Source: Rhizomicrobium electricum (GTDB lineage: Bacteria > Pseudomonadota > Alphaproteobacteria > Micropepsales > Micropepsaceae). From it: a stretch of 64,000 nucleotides of DNA. A program made the translations under genes and the position numbers. The stretch is taken from assembly GCF_011762045.1 (NCBI RefSeq), contig NZ_JAASQS010000010.1:1-64000 (forward strand). Reading direction: 5' to 3'. Of the stretch, positions 26,769 to 35,528 are shown piece by piece; the stretch's first letter is position 1; every line of letters begins with the position of its first letter. The notes beneath the pieces are model-generated. The model was given only the letters and a program-made list of their open reading frames with translations, was not told the DNA's origin and searched no databases.

Positions 26769-27770
26769 TCAGTTGGTGTTCGTTCCTCTCTTCGAACTCT
26801 CCCGAACTACGAGTTGGGGAGAAATCACGATGCCTTCCACTTCCGATGCGTCACCGGCTTCGATGGCCGAGACCAGCATCTCGAGCGCCTGCTTTCCGAG
26901 TTCGCAGACTCCCACCCTCAACGTGCTAAGCGGCGGAGAGGTGAAGCGGGCCAGCGGAATATCGTCGAATCCGATCACCGCAACGTCTTCCGGAACGGCA
27001 AGACCGGCTTCCTTGATGGCGAGGATCGCGCCCGCCGCCATCATATCGTTGGCGACAAAGACGCCGTCCGGCCGATCGGCGCGATCGAGCAGAGCAGCCA
27101 TCGCGCGATGGCCGCCCTCTTCCGTGAAGTCGCCTTCGCGGACGCGCAACTCAGCACCGGGATCGACCTCGGATGCCGTTGCGGCAAAACCGCGGAAGCG
27201 TTCCTGGGCATCGAGATTTTCGGCAGGCCCGGAAATGTGCGCCAGACGGCGGCATCCATTGGCGGCAAGATGGCGAACCGCCGTGCAGGCTCCGGCGAAA
27301 TTGTCGACTCCGATCGCGCACCGCTCGCTGCCGTCCGGCCTGCCGCCGATCGTTACCAGCGGAACGGTGACCGGCAAATCGCCCGCGCTTGCGACCGGCG
27401 ACATGACCAGAAGCCCGTCGACCCGTCCCGACATCGACTCGATGACGGCCGCAGCTTCGGCGAGATCGCCGTGCGATCCCGACACCAAGAGATGCAGGTC
27501 GCGCGCACGCGCCGCGATATCGACGCCGCGGATGATCTCCGAAAAGAACTCGCCGTAGATATCGGGAAGGAGCAGACCGACCGTGTTGGTCCGGCTGGTG
27601 ACCAGGCTGCGCGCGCCCCAATGCGGCACGTACCGCAGCCGTTCGGCCGCCTCGAGCACCCGCGCCCGGACGTCCTCGGTAACCGTGCCGATCCCGTTCA
27701 TCACCCGCGATGCGGACGCCACTGAGACGTCTGCCTCACGCGCCACATCCTTGAGTGTCGACCCCTTCAT
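26769..27770 (-). CDS. LacI-family transcriptional regulator
   Basis: A 333-residue repressor. The N-terminal LacI HTH with hinge is clear (TLKDVAREADVSVASASRVMNG, then RVLEAAERLRYVPHWGARSL), followed by the periplasmic-binding-protein-like effector domain (TNTVGLLLPDIYGEFFSEIIRG; GFDDIPLARFTSPPLSTLRV). The two perfect AACGTT-centred operators just upstream (27797-27844) indicate autoregulation together with the divergent GH1 gene. The receptor and importer genes downstream are probably on the same transcript, so one effector sugar would induce the whole locus. Confidence 0.92.
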   Translation of the reverse strand: MKGSTLKDVAREADVSVASASRVMNGIGTVTEDVRARVLEAAERLRYVPHWGARSLVTSRTNTVGLLLPDIYGEFFSEIIRGVDIAARARDLHLLVSGSHGDLAEAAAVIESMSGRVDGLLVMSPVASAGDLPVTVPLVTIGGRPDGSERCAIGVDNFAGACTAVRHLAANGCRRLAHISGPAENLDAQERFRGFAATASEVDPGAELRVREGDFTEEGGHRAMAALLDRADRPDGVFVANDMMAAGAILAIKEAGLAVPEDVAVIGFDDIPLARFTSPPLSTLRVGVCELGKQALEMLVSAIEAGDASEVEGIVISPQLVVRESSKRGTNTN

Positions 27771-27796
27771 GGTGGGCCCCGCGTTGCCATGCCTTC

Positions 27797-27844
27797 AAGA
27801 AAACGTTTTCTTTAGAGCTTGTCAAGAAAGAAGTAAACGTTTAC
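27797..27844. promoter_or_regulatory. pair of LacI-type operators
   Basis: AAGAAAACGTTTTCTT (27797-27812, a 16-bp perfect palindrome) and GTAAACGTTTAC (27833-27844, 12-bp perfect) share the AAACGTTT core typical of LacI/CcpA/PurR-type sites. Their centres are 34 bases apart, about three turns, in the 151-base gap between lacI and the GH1 gene. They would repress both directions. Confidence 0.8.
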
Positions 27845-27921
27845 ACAAGGCAATAACGCCATTTGAGGGGCCCAAAATGCGATGTGCCGCTAAGACAATT
27901 TATTGGTGTGCGAGGTAGCAC

Positions 27922-29268
27922 GTGGCGGCTTTCCCGAGCGGATTCCTGTGGGGGTGTGCCACCTCGGCCTATCAGATCGAGGGCTCGCCTCTGGCCGACG
28001 GCGCCGGTCCCAGCATCTGGCACCGCTTCGCCCATACACCCGGCCTGATGCGCGACGCCGAAACCGGCGACATCGCCTGCGACCACTACCGGCGGTTCAA
28101 GGACGATGTGGCGTTGATGAAGCGCCTGGGCATGCAGGCCTACCGCTTTTCGGTTTCGTGGTCGCGGATTCTGCCCGACGGTACGGGCCGCGTGAATCAA
28201 GCCGGCGTCGATTTCTATTCCCGCCTCGTCGACGAGCTGCGCGCCAACGGCATCGAACCGTTCGTAACTCTCTATCATTGGGACATGCCCGCGGCGCTGG
28301 ACGACAAAGGCGGCTGGCTCAATCGCGACTCCGCGGAATGGTTTGCCGAATACGCCAGCGTGCTGTTCCGGGCGCTCGACGGCCGCGTGACGAAATGGGC
28401 GACGCTGAACGAGCCGTGGGTCGTCACCGACGGCGGCTATCTCTTCGGTGCGCTCGCACCGGGGCACCGCAATCTGTTCGAAACGCCGATCGCCTCGCGC
28501 AATCTGATGCGGGCGCATGGCGCGGCGGTTCGCGCCTATCGCGAGACCGGACGGCACGAGATCGGCCTCGTCGTCAACATCGAGCCGAAATATCCCGCCT
28601 CGGAAAGCCCCGAAGACCTCGCCGCCACGCGCCGGGCGACGGCGTATATGAACGAGCAATATCTCGATCCGGCGATGCTCGGCCGCTGTCCGCCCGAACT
28701 ACGGGACGTCTTCGGCGAAGCCTGGACGGATTGGAGCGACGACGATCTCGCCGCCGTTCGCCAGCCGATCGATTTCCTCGGCATCAACTACTACACGCGC
28801 GCCGTAACGCGCGACGATCCGGCGGCCTGGCCGGTCCGTACCGCAACGGTGCGCCAGGACGGCGCGTTCTATACCGAGACCGGCTGGGAAGTGTACCCGC
28901 AAGGGCTGGTCGACACACTTGTGTGGATCAAACAACGCTATGGCGACATCCCGCTCTACATCACCGAAAACGGCGTGGCGCTGGCCGATGCGCCGGTGGA
29001 AAACGGCCGGCTGCACGATCCGCAACGCATCGAATATCTGCGACAGCACCTCCTGGCGCTGCACCAGGCCATCGCGGCGGGGGTGGACGTTCGGGGCTAC
29101 ATGGTGTGGTCGCTGCTCGACAATCTGGAATGGTCGCTCGGCTTCTCCAAACGTTTCGGCATCGTCCACGTCGACCGGCAAACCCAGGAGCGCACGCTCA
29201 AGGACAGCGCCGAGTACTACAGCCGCATCATCGCAAGCCATGGACGCGCACTGGACGATCCAACCTGA
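27922..29268 (+). CDS. glycoside hydrolase family 1 beta-glucosidase
   Basis: A 448-residue GH1 enzyme without signal peptide, hence cytoplasmic. The acid/base Glu164 is in TLNEP and the nucleophile Glu349 in ITENG. The N-terminal FLWGCATSAYQIEG and C-terminal VWSLLDNLEWSLGFSKRFG complete the aglycone and glycone subsites. It starts at GTG, with GAGG 6-8 bases upstream; no ATG fits the family N-terminus. It is divergent from lacI across the twin operators and should finish breakdown of imported beta-glucosides or sophorose-like disaccharides. Its stop abuts the ATPase stop. Confidence 0.93.
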   Translation: MAAFPSGFLWGCATSAYQIEGSPLADGAGPSIWHRFAHTPGLMRDAETGDIACDHYRRFKDDVALMKRLGMQAYRFSVSWSRILPDGTGRVNQAGVDFYSRLVDELRANGIEPFVTLYHWDMPAALDDKGGWLNRDSAEWFAEYASVLFRALDGRVTKWATLNEPWVVTDGGYLFGALAPGHRNLFETPIASRNLMRAHGAAVRAYRETGRHEIGLVVNIEPKYPASESPEDLAATRRATAYMNEQYLDPAMLGRCPPELRDVFGEAWTDWSDDDLAAVRQPIDFLGINYYTRAVTRDDPAAWPVRTATVRQDGAFYTETGWEVYPQGLVDTLVWIKQRYGDIPLYITENGVALADAPVENGRLHDPQRIEYLRQHLLALHQAIAAGVDVRGYMVWSLLDNLEWSLGFSKRFGIVHVDRQTQERTLKDSAEYYSRIIASHGRALDDPT

Positions 29269-30369
29269 TCACGGCCGCTTGCGCGCGAAGGCCGCGCCGC
29301 GGGCGTCGAAGAGATAAGCGTCATGGGGATGGAAGCCCAAGTTCAGCATCTCGCCAGCTTTCACGTGCTCCGCCGCCGCGACAAGCGCGACCAGCGGCGC
29401 GTCATATCCGTCCAGCACGCCATAAACCGTGACGCTCGCGCCCAAGGTTTCCACGATATCGACGCGCACCGGGAAGCCGTTGTCCTTCTCATCCGGTTTC
29501 AGCGCATCGGGACGCACGCCCACTGTCACGCGGTCGCCCGGCTGCGGCGCAACGTCAGCGGCGGCAAACCCGACGCGAATCTGCCGGCCGCCGGCGATCT
29601 GCACGCGCGCTTCTTCGCCCTCGACGGCCACGAGTTCGCCGGGCAGAAGGTTCATGCGCGGCGAGCCAAGGAACGACGCCACGAACAGGGTCTTGGGCGC
29701 GTGATACACCTCGAGCGGCGAACCGACCTGCTCGATGCGGCCCTCGTTGAGCACCACGATCTTATCGGCGAGCGTCATGGCCTCGACCTGATCGTGCGTC
29801 ACATAGACCGTCGTCGTTTTGAGTTCGCGGTGCAGGCGGGCGAATTCGTGCCGCATGTGAACGCGCAAGCCCGCATCGAGATTGGACAAGGGTTCGTCGA
29901 GCAGGAACAGACTGGGCTTGCGCACGATGGCGCGGCCGATCGCGACGCGCTGGCGTTGGCCGCCGGACAAGGCCTTGGGCTTGCGGTCCATCAGCGCTTC
30001 GATCCCGAGCAGCCGCGCCGCCCGCTCCACCGCCGCGCGGATTTCGTCGGGAGCCTTGCCCGCCACCTTGAGCGCGAAGGCCATGTTCTCGAACACGCTG
30101 AGATGGGGATAAAGCGCGTAGGACTGGAACACCATGGCGACACCGCGCTTGGCCGGCGCGACGCCGAGAACGCTTTGCCCGTCGATCAGCACATCGCCCG
30201 AGGCCGGCGCCTCAAGTCCGGCGAGAATGCGCAGCAAAGTGGACTTGCCGCAACCCGACGGACCGACCACCACGACAAACTCGCGGTCGCCGATCTCAAG
30301 ATCGACGTTCTTGAGAACGGCCTGACCGCCGAACGCCATTTCCAGAGACTTGAGAACAACAGCAGGCAT
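29269..30369 (-). CDS. ugpC: sugar ABC transporter ATPase (MalK/UgpC type)
   Basis: A 366-residue ATPase with Walker A GPSGCGKST (about residue 38), the Q-loop in MVFQSYALYPHL, signature LSGGQRQRVAIGRA, Walker B LFLLDEPLSNLDA and switch His in VTHDQ. A C-terminal MalK-type TOBE regulatory domain starts near residue 240. It starts at MPAVVL with a GAGGGGG site. It is not adjacent to the permeases (19169-20859) but is the only CUT1 ATPase in the window and is inside the same locus, so it probably energises that importer. UgpC/MsmK-type ATPases can serve several importers. Confidence 0.9.
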   Translation of the reverse strand: MPAVVLKSLEMAFGGQAVLKNVDLEIGDREFVVVVGPSGCGKSTLLRILAGLEAPASGDVLIDGQSVLGVAPAKRGVAMVFQSYALYPHLSVFENMAFALKVAGKAPDEIRAAVERAARLLGIEALMDRKPKALSGGQRQRVAIGRAIVRKPSLFLLDEPLSNLDAGLRVHMRHEFARLHRELKTTTVYVTHDQVEAMTLADKIVVLNEGRIEQVGSPLEVYHAPKTLFVASFLGSPRMNLLPGELVAVEGEEARVQIAGGRQIRVGFAAADVAPQPGDRVTVGVRPDALKPDEKDNGFPVRVDIVETLGASVTVYGVLDGYDAPLVALVAAAEHVKAGEMLNLGFHPHDAYLFDARGAAFARKRP

Positions 30370-30423
30370 GAAGCACCCCCTCGCGCACGATAGCGGGTCG
30401 CGCAGGGAAACGGGAGTCCCGGC

Positions 30424-32259
30424 ATGCAATACGATACGGCACTGTCCATGGTGAGAGCGGCACTCGTCCGTCTCGGATGCGTTGCGCTATGCGCGGCGAT
30501 CGCAATGTCCGCTGCGAACGCGGCCGAGAAGCGCGCGACATGGATCAATCCCGTCGACATCGACTACAAGTACGACTTCACGCTGGAGCATCAAGGCGTT
30601 TCGTTCCGCACCGGCGCCGATCCGGCCGTCGTTCTGCACAAGGATGCCTATTATCTTTTCATGACCAAAGCCGACGGATACTGGCGCTCGAGCGATCTCG
30701 TCCGCTGGCATTTCATTCCGGCAATCCGCTGGCCGTTCGAGGGCAACGTCGCGCCCGCTGCCGTCAGCGACGGCAACAAGCTCTATATCATGCAATCCTC
30801 GTTCGGACCGCGGCCGCTGCTGTCCACAACCAACCCCGCATCGGGCACCCTCGATTTCGAAGAGCGCATGATGGAGAAACTGCCGGACTCCGTCCCGGCC
30901 GGGCAGGAAGACCGCGTCGGGAAAGGACAAATCCCGCCCGGACCGTGGGATCCGGACCTCTTCCGCGACGACGACGGCCGCTGGTATCTCTATTGGGGTT
31001 CCTCGAACCTCTATCCGATCTACGGCATCGAAGTCGATCCGTCGAAACACTGGTCCTACATCGGCAAGCCGGCGCCGCTCTTTCTGGCGCATCCCGACCT
31101 GCACGGCTGGGAACGCTTCGGACAGGATCACCGCAGCGAGCAGACCAGACCGTATGCGGAAGGCTCGTGGATGACCAAGCACGACGGCCACTATTACCTG
31201 CAGTACGCTGCCCCCGGAACCGAATACAACGTTTATGCCAACGGCGTGTATGTCGGCGACAGTCCGCTCGGGCCGTTCACTTACGCGCCCTACAATCCCA
31301 TCAGCTATAGGCCGGGCGGATATGCGACCGGCGCCGGACACGGCTCGACCTTCCAGGACCGTCACGGCAACTGGTGGAACACGGGCACGACCTGGATCGG
31401 CAACAACTGGAATTTCGAGCGCCGCATCGTGCAATACCCGGCGGGCTTCACCGCCGACGGGCAGATGTACGCCTCGACCCGGTTCGGCGATTTTCCCCAT
31501 TGGGCGGCCACGTCGCGGGTGAGCAATCCCGACGATCTCTTCACCGGCTGGATGCTGTTGTCGTACCACAAGCCGGTGACGGCCTCTTCGACGCGCGCCG
31601 GTTTCGAAGCGAAGAACGTCACCGACGAAGACCCACATACCTTCTGGGTGGCGGCGCGCAATGCGGCCGGCGAGACGTTGACCGTCGATCTCGGCGCGGT
31701 GATGACCGTGCGGGCCGTGCAGGTGAACTTCGCCGATTACCAATCGACGCTGTTCGGCGACAATTCGGAAATCTGGACGGCCTTCAATCTGCTCGGCTCC
31801 AAGGACGGCAAACATTGGATTGCGCTCGGAGTCGTTCCCGCAACGGAGCATCGCGACCGCCCCAACGCCTATGTGCCGTTCCCGGTCGCGGCGCGGGTGC
31901 GTTACGTGCGCTACGACCATATCCATGCCGGCGCCGCCAATCTGGCGATCAGCGACATGCGCGTGTTCGGAAAGGCCGACGGCAAGCTGCCGCTCACGCC
32001 GCAAATCGTCGATGCCGCGCATGAAGCCGACAGCCGCAACGCGGTGATCCGCTGGACCGCAATTCCAGGCGCCATCGGCTACAACATCCGCTGGGGACTG
32101 AGGCCGGACCGCCTCTATCAAACCCATCAAGTCTGGGCCGGCAGCGACCCGATCGTCGAACTGCGTGCCCTGACCGCGGGACAGTCCTATTGGGTCGCCA
32201 TAGAGGCCTTCAACGAAACAGGCGTCTCGGAACTCTCACGCCCGATCCTGATGCGATGA
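30424..32259 (+). CDS. GH43-like secreted enzyme with lectin and FN3 domains
   Basis: A 611-residue exported protein. After the signal peptide (cleaved near ANA, residue 33) a five-bladed propeller of the GH43/GH32/GH117 type spans to about residue 350. Candidate catalytic residues are Asp in TGADPAVV, Asp in PWDPDLF and Glu in AEGSWM. A discoidin/CBM32-like domain follows (KPVTASSTRAGFEAKNVTDE...VRYDHIHAG), then a fibronectin-III domain (about 515-611). The ATG has GGGAG 9 bases upstream, with 54 bases to the divergent ATPase gene. Its substrate is unclear; in this locus it may remove side chains from, or bind, the target glycan. Confidence 0.8.
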   Translation: MQYDTALSMVRAALVRLGCVALCAAIAMSAANAAEKRATWINPVDIDYKYDFTLEHQGVSFRTGADPAVVLHKDAYYLFMTKADGYWRSSDLVRWHFIPAIRWPFEGNVAPAAVSDGNKLYIMQSSFGPRPLLSTTNPASGTLDFEERMMEKLPDSVPAGQEDRVGKGQIPPGPWDPDLFRDDDGRWYLYWGSSNLYPIYGIEVDPSKHWSYIGKPAPLFLAHPDLHGWERFGQDHRSEQTRPYAEGSWMTKHDGHYYLQYAAPGTEYNVYANGVYVGDSPLGPFTYAPYNPISYRPGGYATGAGHGSTFQDRHGNWWNTGTTWIGNNWNFERRIVQYPAGFTADGQMYASTRFGDFPHWAATSRVSNPDDLFTGWMLLSYHKPVTASSTRAGFEAKNVTDEDPHTFWVAARNAAGETLTVDLGAVMTVRAVQVNFADYQSTLFGDNSEIWTAFNLLGSKDGKHWIALGVVPATEHRDRPNAYVPFPVAARVRYVRYDHIHAGAANLAISDMRVFGKADGKLPLTPQIVDAAHEADSRNAVIRWTAIPGAIGYNIRWGLRPDRLYQTHQVWAGSDPIVELRALTAGQSYWVAIEAFNETGVSELSRPILMR

Positions 32260-32364
32260 CCAACGCCTGCACCCTCACGCAAGCGCCGTAGCCAGTGACG
32301 CCGAAACACGTGCGAAAAGACCACGCCGGTCGTGTTCTCCGGCGACCTCGCGGTTGATCGCTGG

Positions 32365-32383
32365 CTCCGACACTCTATCGGAG
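32365..32383. terminator. hairpin between convergent genes
   Basis: CTCCGA and TCGGAG pair around a 7-base loop in the 161-base gap between the GH43-like gene and the radical SAM gene. No T-run follows on either strand, so termination would need Rho. It marks the left border of the peptide locus. Confidence 0.3.
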
Positions 32384-32420
32384 ATCAGACCACTCCGTAT
32401 CGGGTTCGTCTCGGACCGAC

Positions 32421-33677
32421 TTATTCGGCGCTTTGGCGGATTACCGGTTCGACCGCTTCGTCCTCGAAGAAGCGAACATAATAGCCGAGACAGGCATAGC
32501 CGTTGGCTTTCGATCCCGTATCGTTGGCGATCGAGCCGACCCAATCGGCCTTTTGCATCAGTTCGCGCCGCACCCAGTTGCAGATGCTGATCGAGATGCC
32601 GTGCCGCCGGGCGGTGTCCCGGATCAGCGCCAGCTTTTCGATACAGATCGACTTCTCCGGCGCCATCCGCGAGCGCTGCTTGAGGTGGGTCTGGTTCTCT
32701 TCCATGAGATAGGACTGGAAGAACTCGGCCAGCCGCCCCGGATCGTAGTAGTTGATGTACTGCGCGATGAGCGACAGGTTGGCCAGATCGGCGGTCAAAA
32801 ATTCCGGCTTGATATTGATGACACCGGCATTCGCCAAATCCGACATGTAGTCTTCGACGAATTCGGGCGTCAGGTAGGGCAGGATCAGCGGCTGGCACAA
32901 GACGGAATCCGACACCAAGCCCATATCCTGGCAGTGCTGCATCACCTCCAGCCGATCCGCAATCGTACCGGCATGCGGCTCCAGAATGTTGCGAAGATAT
33001 TGGGGCATGATTCCGATCGAGCCGTTCCACTGGGCTTTGCCGGCCAACTGGCGCGCCAACGACAAGATGGTATCGCCGCGATGGGCGACGCGGACCTGCT
33101 TCATGCCTGCCTTGGAACAGATGAAGAGGCGCACCCGCGAGTTGGGGTGACGGTCGTAGTGATCGATGAATGTCCTGAGAACGTCATGCGCGACGCCGGA
33201 AACCAGCAGAGGTTCGCTGAACGCGTCGGTCTTGGGCGAAAAATAGTAGAAGAGGTTCTTGTCCGTATTGCGTTCCAGCGAGGCCTTCAACTTCTCGGCA
33301 TAGTTCGTGTAGACGGTAATCGGCTTGCACTGATTGCCGTCGGTCACCAGACAGTACTGACAGGAAATCGAGCACGACCCGGAGGACGGCGTGATTTCGT
33401 AGACATTGGTCGGGCAGATGTTGGTGTAGTTGTGAATCTCCAACTCCTGGTCGGTCGGAACCTTTTCTTCCAGATAGGTCGATCCGGGCTGGAGCGCGTT
33501 GTTGTCGAACAACATCTTGTAGCGTGCGGAGCCCGCGGCCAGCGCGGCGCGAACCTCGGGTGAGACGGGATATGGGAGCCCAAGCGAATCGATCAGTGAG
33601 TCATCGACCATCAGGGGCTTGAAGTTGGGAAGGCGATGGGCATCGCCATGCGTTTCCAGATCAGCGTAGATTGGCAT
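32421..33677 (-). CDS. radical SAM protein, spore-photoproduct-lyase-like
   Basis: A 418-residue radical SAM enzyme with the cluster motif CSISCQYC (Cys102, Cys106, Cys109; a CX3CX2C spacing). Flanking sequence (ITPSSGSC before, then YFSPKTDAFSEPLLVSG) resembles the SPL/DNA-repair-photolyase branch of the superfamily and not the SPASM peptide-modifying branch. Additional Cys occur later (QHC, VLC, SIC, YAC). A GAGGAC site lies 7 bases before the MPIYADLE start. It is the last gene of the left arm, 37 bases after the phosphopantetheinyl transferase, so it is presumably part of peptide biosynthesis as a C-C bond forming, epimerising or desaturating tailoring enzyme. The reaction is unknown. Confidence 0.8.
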   Translation of the reverse strand: MPIYADLETHGDAHRLPNFKPLMVDDSLIDSLGLPYPVSPEVRAALAAGSARYKMLFDNNALQPGSTYLEEKVPTDQELEIHNYTNICPTNVYEITPSSGSCSISCQYCLVTDGNQCKPITVYTNYAEKLKASLERNTDKNLFYYFSPKTDAFSEPLLVSGVAHDVLRTFIDHYDRHPNSRVRLFICSKAGMKQVRVAHRGDTILSLARQLAGKAQWNGSIGIMPQYLRNILEPHAGTIADRLEVMQHCQDMGLVSDSVLCQPLILPYLTPEFVEDYMSDLANAGVINIKPEFLTADLANLSLIAQYINYYDPGRLAEFFQSYLMEENQTHLKQRSRMAPEKSICIEKLALIRDTARRHGISISICNWVRRELMQKADWVGSIANDTGSKANGYACLGYYVRFFEDEAVEPVIRQSAE

Positions 33678-33714
33678 TGTTATGTCCTCAATGATCAGCG
33701 AGGTCTCGCCGCGT

Positions 33715-34413
33715 TCACGCAAATTTCGCCTGGAGTTGTCCCTCATGGGAAACCCAGGCCGTCAAGTCGTCGCCGCACAAACAGCGGCTTTCCACCGCGC
33801 CGTCTATTCCGTCCCAGGCCAGAGCCAGGACATGACGGGGCGTCGGCCGGGATCGCCACAGCGTCCAACGCCGTGATGGTCCCAGCGCCCGGTCTTGCTG
33901 CACTTCGATTTCGGAAAGCGACAGAGACAGCCCCTTCCCTTCGGCCTTGATCACCGCTTCCTTGGCGGTCCAAAGCGCCAGAAACGCGTCGTCCCAGTCT
34001 CCGGCGCGCGCGAGCGCCGCTCGCTCGGAAGCGTTCAAAACCGATTGCACCGCATCCCGACATGGGAGGGCTGAGCCCAGCGTCTCAACATCGATACCTA
34101 TCGGCGAACGGAGCGATACGGCCACTGCGGACAAACCGGTCGTGTGAGATAAGTTGAACGGCAACACTGCCGTTTCCGCCAAGAACGGCTTGCCGAATGG
34201 ATCGGCGGCAAACCGCAGCGCCGCAGCACTGCGGCCGGGAAATGCTTGCGCCAATATCAGGCGCTTCAAGGCATGCGCCGCGACAAACGCCACACGGTCC
34301 TGCGTCCGGACAAAACGGTCGGCACGCGCGATCTCGCTGTCGTCCAGCACGCCCAGCCATTCCGGCGGCACGCTTTTCATTCCGAAAAGATCGACAGCAT
34401 AGACCCGAGGCAT
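33715..34413 (-). CDS. Sfp-type 4'-phosphopantetheinyl transferase
   Basis: A 232-residue transferase that primes carrier domains by moving phosphopantetheine from CoA to the Ser of LGGxS. Diagnostic motifs are present: PFNLSHTTGLSAVAV, GIDVETLG (Mg-binding Asp and Glu) and WTAKEAVIKAEGKGLS. It should activate the four T domains of the synthetase at 35529. It begins 3 bases after the stop of the small membrane protein and precedes the radical SAM gene by 37 bases, so it is in one operon with both. Confidence 0.92.
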   Translation of the reverse strand: MPRVYAVDLFGMKSVPPEWLGVLDDSEIARADRFVRTQDRVAFVAAHALKRLILAQAFPGRSAAALRFAADPFGKPFLAETAVLPFNLSHTTGLSAVAVSLRSPIGIDVETLGSALPCRDAVQSVLNASERAALARAGDWDDAFLALWTAKEAVIKAEGKGLSLSLSEIEVQQDRALGPSRRWTLWRSRPTPRHVLALAWDGIDGAVESRCLCGDDLTAWVSHEGQLQAKFA

Positions 34414-34416
34414 AGG

Positions 34417-34617
34417 TCACGTCGGCGAATGGCTGGCACTGGCGGCGGTGTCACGCTTTTCCGGCTTTATCGGATCGGACGCCCAAAGGATGATCAGGCC
34501 AACAATAGGGGTCAGAGCCAAGGAACAGAAAAAGTATCCCCAGAACCCGAACCGCCTATTCCGGCCGATCCAGCCGACGACAACGCTTGCCAGGGCACAC
34601 AGAAATAATGCTCCCAC
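34417..34617 (-). CDS. small two-helix membrane protein
   Basis: A 66-residue protein with a short hydrophobic helix at residues 2-16, a basic GRNRR turn and a longer helix at about 23-46 (FWGYFFCSLALTPIVGLIIL), then a polar tail. Small membrane proteins with this FWGYFF...LTPxxGLI layout are widespread and uncharacterised. It is 3 bases upstream of the phosphopantetheinyl transferase on the same strand, which strongly suggests it is a true gene of the operon. Its role is unknown; membrane anchoring of the pathway or immunity are possible. Confidence 0.65.
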   Translation of the reverse strand: MGALFLCALASVVVGWIGRNRRFGFWGYFFCSLALTPIVGLIILWASDPIKPEKRDTAASASHSPT

Positions 34618-34737
34618 GACAGTCTCTCCATCCCGGAAACGATGCGCTTTGAGCGCCTTGCCTACGCGCAGCCCACCATCTCCGAACCGCTTGGCTCGGA
34701 AGATCGACGGCAGGCCACCCTGACAACGCAGACCGCC

Positions 34738-35277
34738 TTAACTGGCGGCCTCTTTTTTGGCGTGAAGGTCGGTAGCGGCTTTCTTGCCGGCACAGAACTC
34801 TTCGAGGAAGACCTTCTTCATCTTGCAGGCATCGAAATCCAGGATCGTGCCGCCAGCTTCATAATGCTGCGCAAATACCTTGCCGACAGCATAGGTCGAA
34901 GCCCCGAAAACGATCGGCATCGTCGCCACACTGAACGTCGTCCCGACCAGGGGAATGAACTTCAGAAGACTGACGGCTGCCTCTCCCACGGCCATGGGCG
35001 CGATCCCGCCCAGGAGCGACGTCAAAATGGCCTTGCCGCGATCCTCCTTGAACGGAACTCCGTATTCCGCCGAGAGCTTCTTGATCAGATCGAGTTGGAC
35101 CGCCATTGCGCCGAGGATGTCCACCACGGGGAGCGGAACCAGTGCAACCCCCATGGCCATCAAGATGTGATTCCTCGAGAGCACCTCAACACGCCGCGCC
35201 CGCTCAACAGGATCAGCTGAAGTAACAGGAGCGTCTGCCACGGGATCAGACGGCTTTTTATTGCCTTTTTCAGACAT
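34738..35277 (-). CDS. DUF697 family membrane protein
   Basis: A 179-residue protein of the DUF697 family, known from YcjF-like and GTPase-associated proteins. The core is NHILMAMGVALVPLPVVDILGAMAVQLDLIKKLSAEYG, followed by GKAILTSLLGG and a hydrophobic stretch around residues 105-135 (FIPLVGTTFSVATMPIVFGAST). It has a charged N-terminal tail and a C-terminal Lys-rich tail. No GTPase gene is next to it. It is the first gene of the left arm, divergent from the synthetase. The start with GAGG 8 bases upstream was chosen over a longer frame. Its part in peptide production is unknown; a membrane-stress or immunity role is possible. Confidence 0.8.
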   Translation of the reverse strand: MSEKGNKKPSDPVADAPVTSADPVERARRVEVLSRNHILMAMGVALVPLPVVDILGAMAVQLDLIKKLSAEYGVPFKEDRGKAILTSLLGGIAPMAVGEAAVSLLKFIPLVGTTFSVATMPIVFGASTYAVGKVFAQHYEAGGTILDFDACKMKKVFLEEFCAGKKAATDLHAKKEAAS

Positions 35278-35528
35278 AGCGGTGGCCTCACATGTTTCGA
35301 AAAGTGAGATGATACTTATACGCAATTACCCGGATAGAGCAGTAAAACAATGACGTGAACATATCACCGTACAACGCAATCATATTATATGTGGTAGCGA
35401 TAGTATGTAAATAAAGACATAGATGTGGATAGGTTCACAGCGAACTTCTCGCGTCCTTCTCTGCCGCAAAATTTTCTATACCGTACAAAGACATTCGTTA
35501 TCTGGCGCCGTCCGGCTTGGCCAATGTC
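35278..35528. promoter_or_regulatory. AT-rich divergent promoter region of the peptide locus
   Basis: The 251 bases between the left arm and the synthetase are clearly AT-rich relative to the genes. They contain TTTCGAAA (35295-35302) nested in CTCAC...GTGAG (35287-35308) close to the DUF697 start, and CATATTATATG (35381-35391), an 11-base inverted repeat near the middle. No regulator gene lies in the locus. These sites are candidate operators only. Confidence 0.4.
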
